This document shows positions 13,065 through 13,280 of a DNA stretch of 13,280 nt, one piece after another (the first letter of the stretch is position 1; every line of letters starts with the position of its first letter). The notes below the pieces were generated by a model. It ran no database searches and had not been told where the DNA came from. It worked only from the letters and a program-made list of their open reading frames with translations. Origin of the DNA: VRUE01 sp036403515 (GTDB taxonomy: Bacteria > Actinomycetota > Thermoleophilia > Solirubrobacterales > 70-9); NCBI GenBank assembly GCA_036403515.1, contig DASWQV010000096.1:1-13280 (forward strand), in the 5' to 3' direction. The position numbers and the translations under genes were made by a program.

Positions 13065-13137
13065 GCCCCAGTAGCTCAGTGGACAGAGCACCGGCCTTCT
13101 AAGCCGACGGTCGCAGGTTCGAATCCTGCCTGGGGCG
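13065..13137 (+). tRNA. tRNA-Arg (anticodon TCT)
   Basis: This is a complete cloverleaf of 73 nt. The acceptor GCCCCAG pairs with CTGGGGC (13130-13136), the D stem is GCTC/GAGC, and the anticodon loop CTTCTAA has anticodon TCT. The T arm is GCAGG-TTCGAAT-CCTGC, followed by discriminator G. The 3' CCA is not encoded. The anticodon stem CCGGC/GCCGA has a C27-A43 mismatch, with the other four pairs intact. An insertion-element end begins immediately after. Confidence 0.95.
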
Positions 13138-13147
13138 TGATGTGATG

Positions 13148-13189
13148 TGTCGCGACATCGGAGACAGATGTCGCGGGACATCGTAGACA
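13148..13189. repeat. Tandem direct repeats in the insertion-element end
   Basis: TGTCGCGACATCGGAGACA (13148-13166) is repeated at 13169-13189 with two inserted Gs and one G-to-T change. Each unit also contains a TGTCGC/GACA inverted motif. They probably are transposase-binding sites. Confidence 0.75.
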
Positions 13190-13191
13190 CC

Positions 13192-13280
13192 TCAACCCCC
13201 TCCGATCGGTTGATAGTCGCGACTGGGATCGAGGACCAGCTGGCGAATCAGCTCACCCGTTTCCCTGTCGAGAACCCGGA
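13192..13280 (-). CDS. IS481-family transposase, C-terminal fragment (truncated by window edge)
   Basis: Reading the minus strand from the window edge gives 28 residues, RVLDRETGELIRQLVLDPSRDYQPIGGG, ending in TGA at 13194-13192. The pattern 'TGExIRxLxLDPxRDYQP' is the usual C-terminus of IS481-family integrase-core transposases, and I recognise it with fair confidence. The catalytic DDE domain is outside the window, so activity cannot be judged. The frame is open to the edge, so nothing here suggests a pseudogene. Confidence 0.72.
   Translation of the reverse strand, partial: RVLDRETGELIRQLVLDPSRDYQPIGGG

Larger units (their letters stand above)
13138..13280 (-). mobile_element. IS481-type insertion element, terminal part (runs off the window)
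   Basis: The end next to tRNA-Arg has tandem TGTCGC...ACATCG.AGACA motifs followed by the 3' end of a transposase gene read towards the tRNA. Repeated AGACA-ending motifs at the ends and a transposase ending LDPSRDYQPIGGG are typical of IS481-family (integrase-core DDE) elements as I know them. The outer boundary cannot be fixed, because the other end lies outside the window. Confidence 0.7.

Noticed and set aside
13148..13189. CRISPR-like repeat pair
   Set aside because: There are only two units with a 2-nt gap and no spacers. They lie at an insertion-element end beside a transposase, so they are transposase-binding repeats.

Overview
The window is high-GC DNA (coding regions clearly GC-rich at third positions) from a free-living actinobacterium. 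Protein style points to Thermoleophilia/Solirubrobacterales: a PcaF-type thiolase, a DUF1015 protein, a DUF6812-like protein, a secreted protein with a basic Cys/Lys C-terminal tail, and many short -10-like boxes directly ahead of start codons. The lineage is inferred from recognition only; there is no rRNA marker.

Layout, left to right. A 3-oxoadipyl-CoA thiolase-like gene (minus, 30-1229) is divergent from a two-gene plus-strand unit: a small membrane/coiled-coil protein and a short Rossmann-fold NAD(P)-binding protein (1276-2032). An intergenic region with a long perfect palindrome (2122-2169) precedes a two-domain rhodanese sulfurtransferase (2238-3080). A tightly packed minus-strand operon follows (6829 down to 3170): DUF1015 protein, PduO-type cob(I)alamin adenosyltransferase, OsmC protein, SDR oxidoreductase and Nudix CoA-pyrophosphatase-like hydrolase. 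Next come tRNA-Pro(TGG), a convergent secreted protein, a DUF6812-like protein, a small membrane protein that is divergent from msrA, a second copy of the palindromic repeat (about 9369-9412), and a large polytopic membrane protein that looks like a GT-C-type glycosyltransferase. A minus-strand pair (alpha/beta hydrolase and SRPBCC protein) and tRNA-Arg(TCT) follow. The window ends inside an IS481-type insertion element whose end lies right at the 3' end of tRNA-Arg.

Most genes are housekeeping or accessory metabolism: acyl-CoA thiolysis, B12 cofactor adenylation, CoA-nucleotide hydrolysis, and sulfur and oxidative-damage repair (rhodanese, OsmC, MsrA). No single multi-gene novel system is evident. 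The most notable signals are non-coding. Two diverged copies of one palindromic repeat occur 7 kb apart. A TAnnnT box lies 6-9 nt ahead of six monocistronic or operon-leading start codons, suggesting leaderless mRNAs. An apparent bidirectional promoter has overlapping -10 boxes between msrA and a small membrane-protein gene that has no canonical start where its protein seems to begin.
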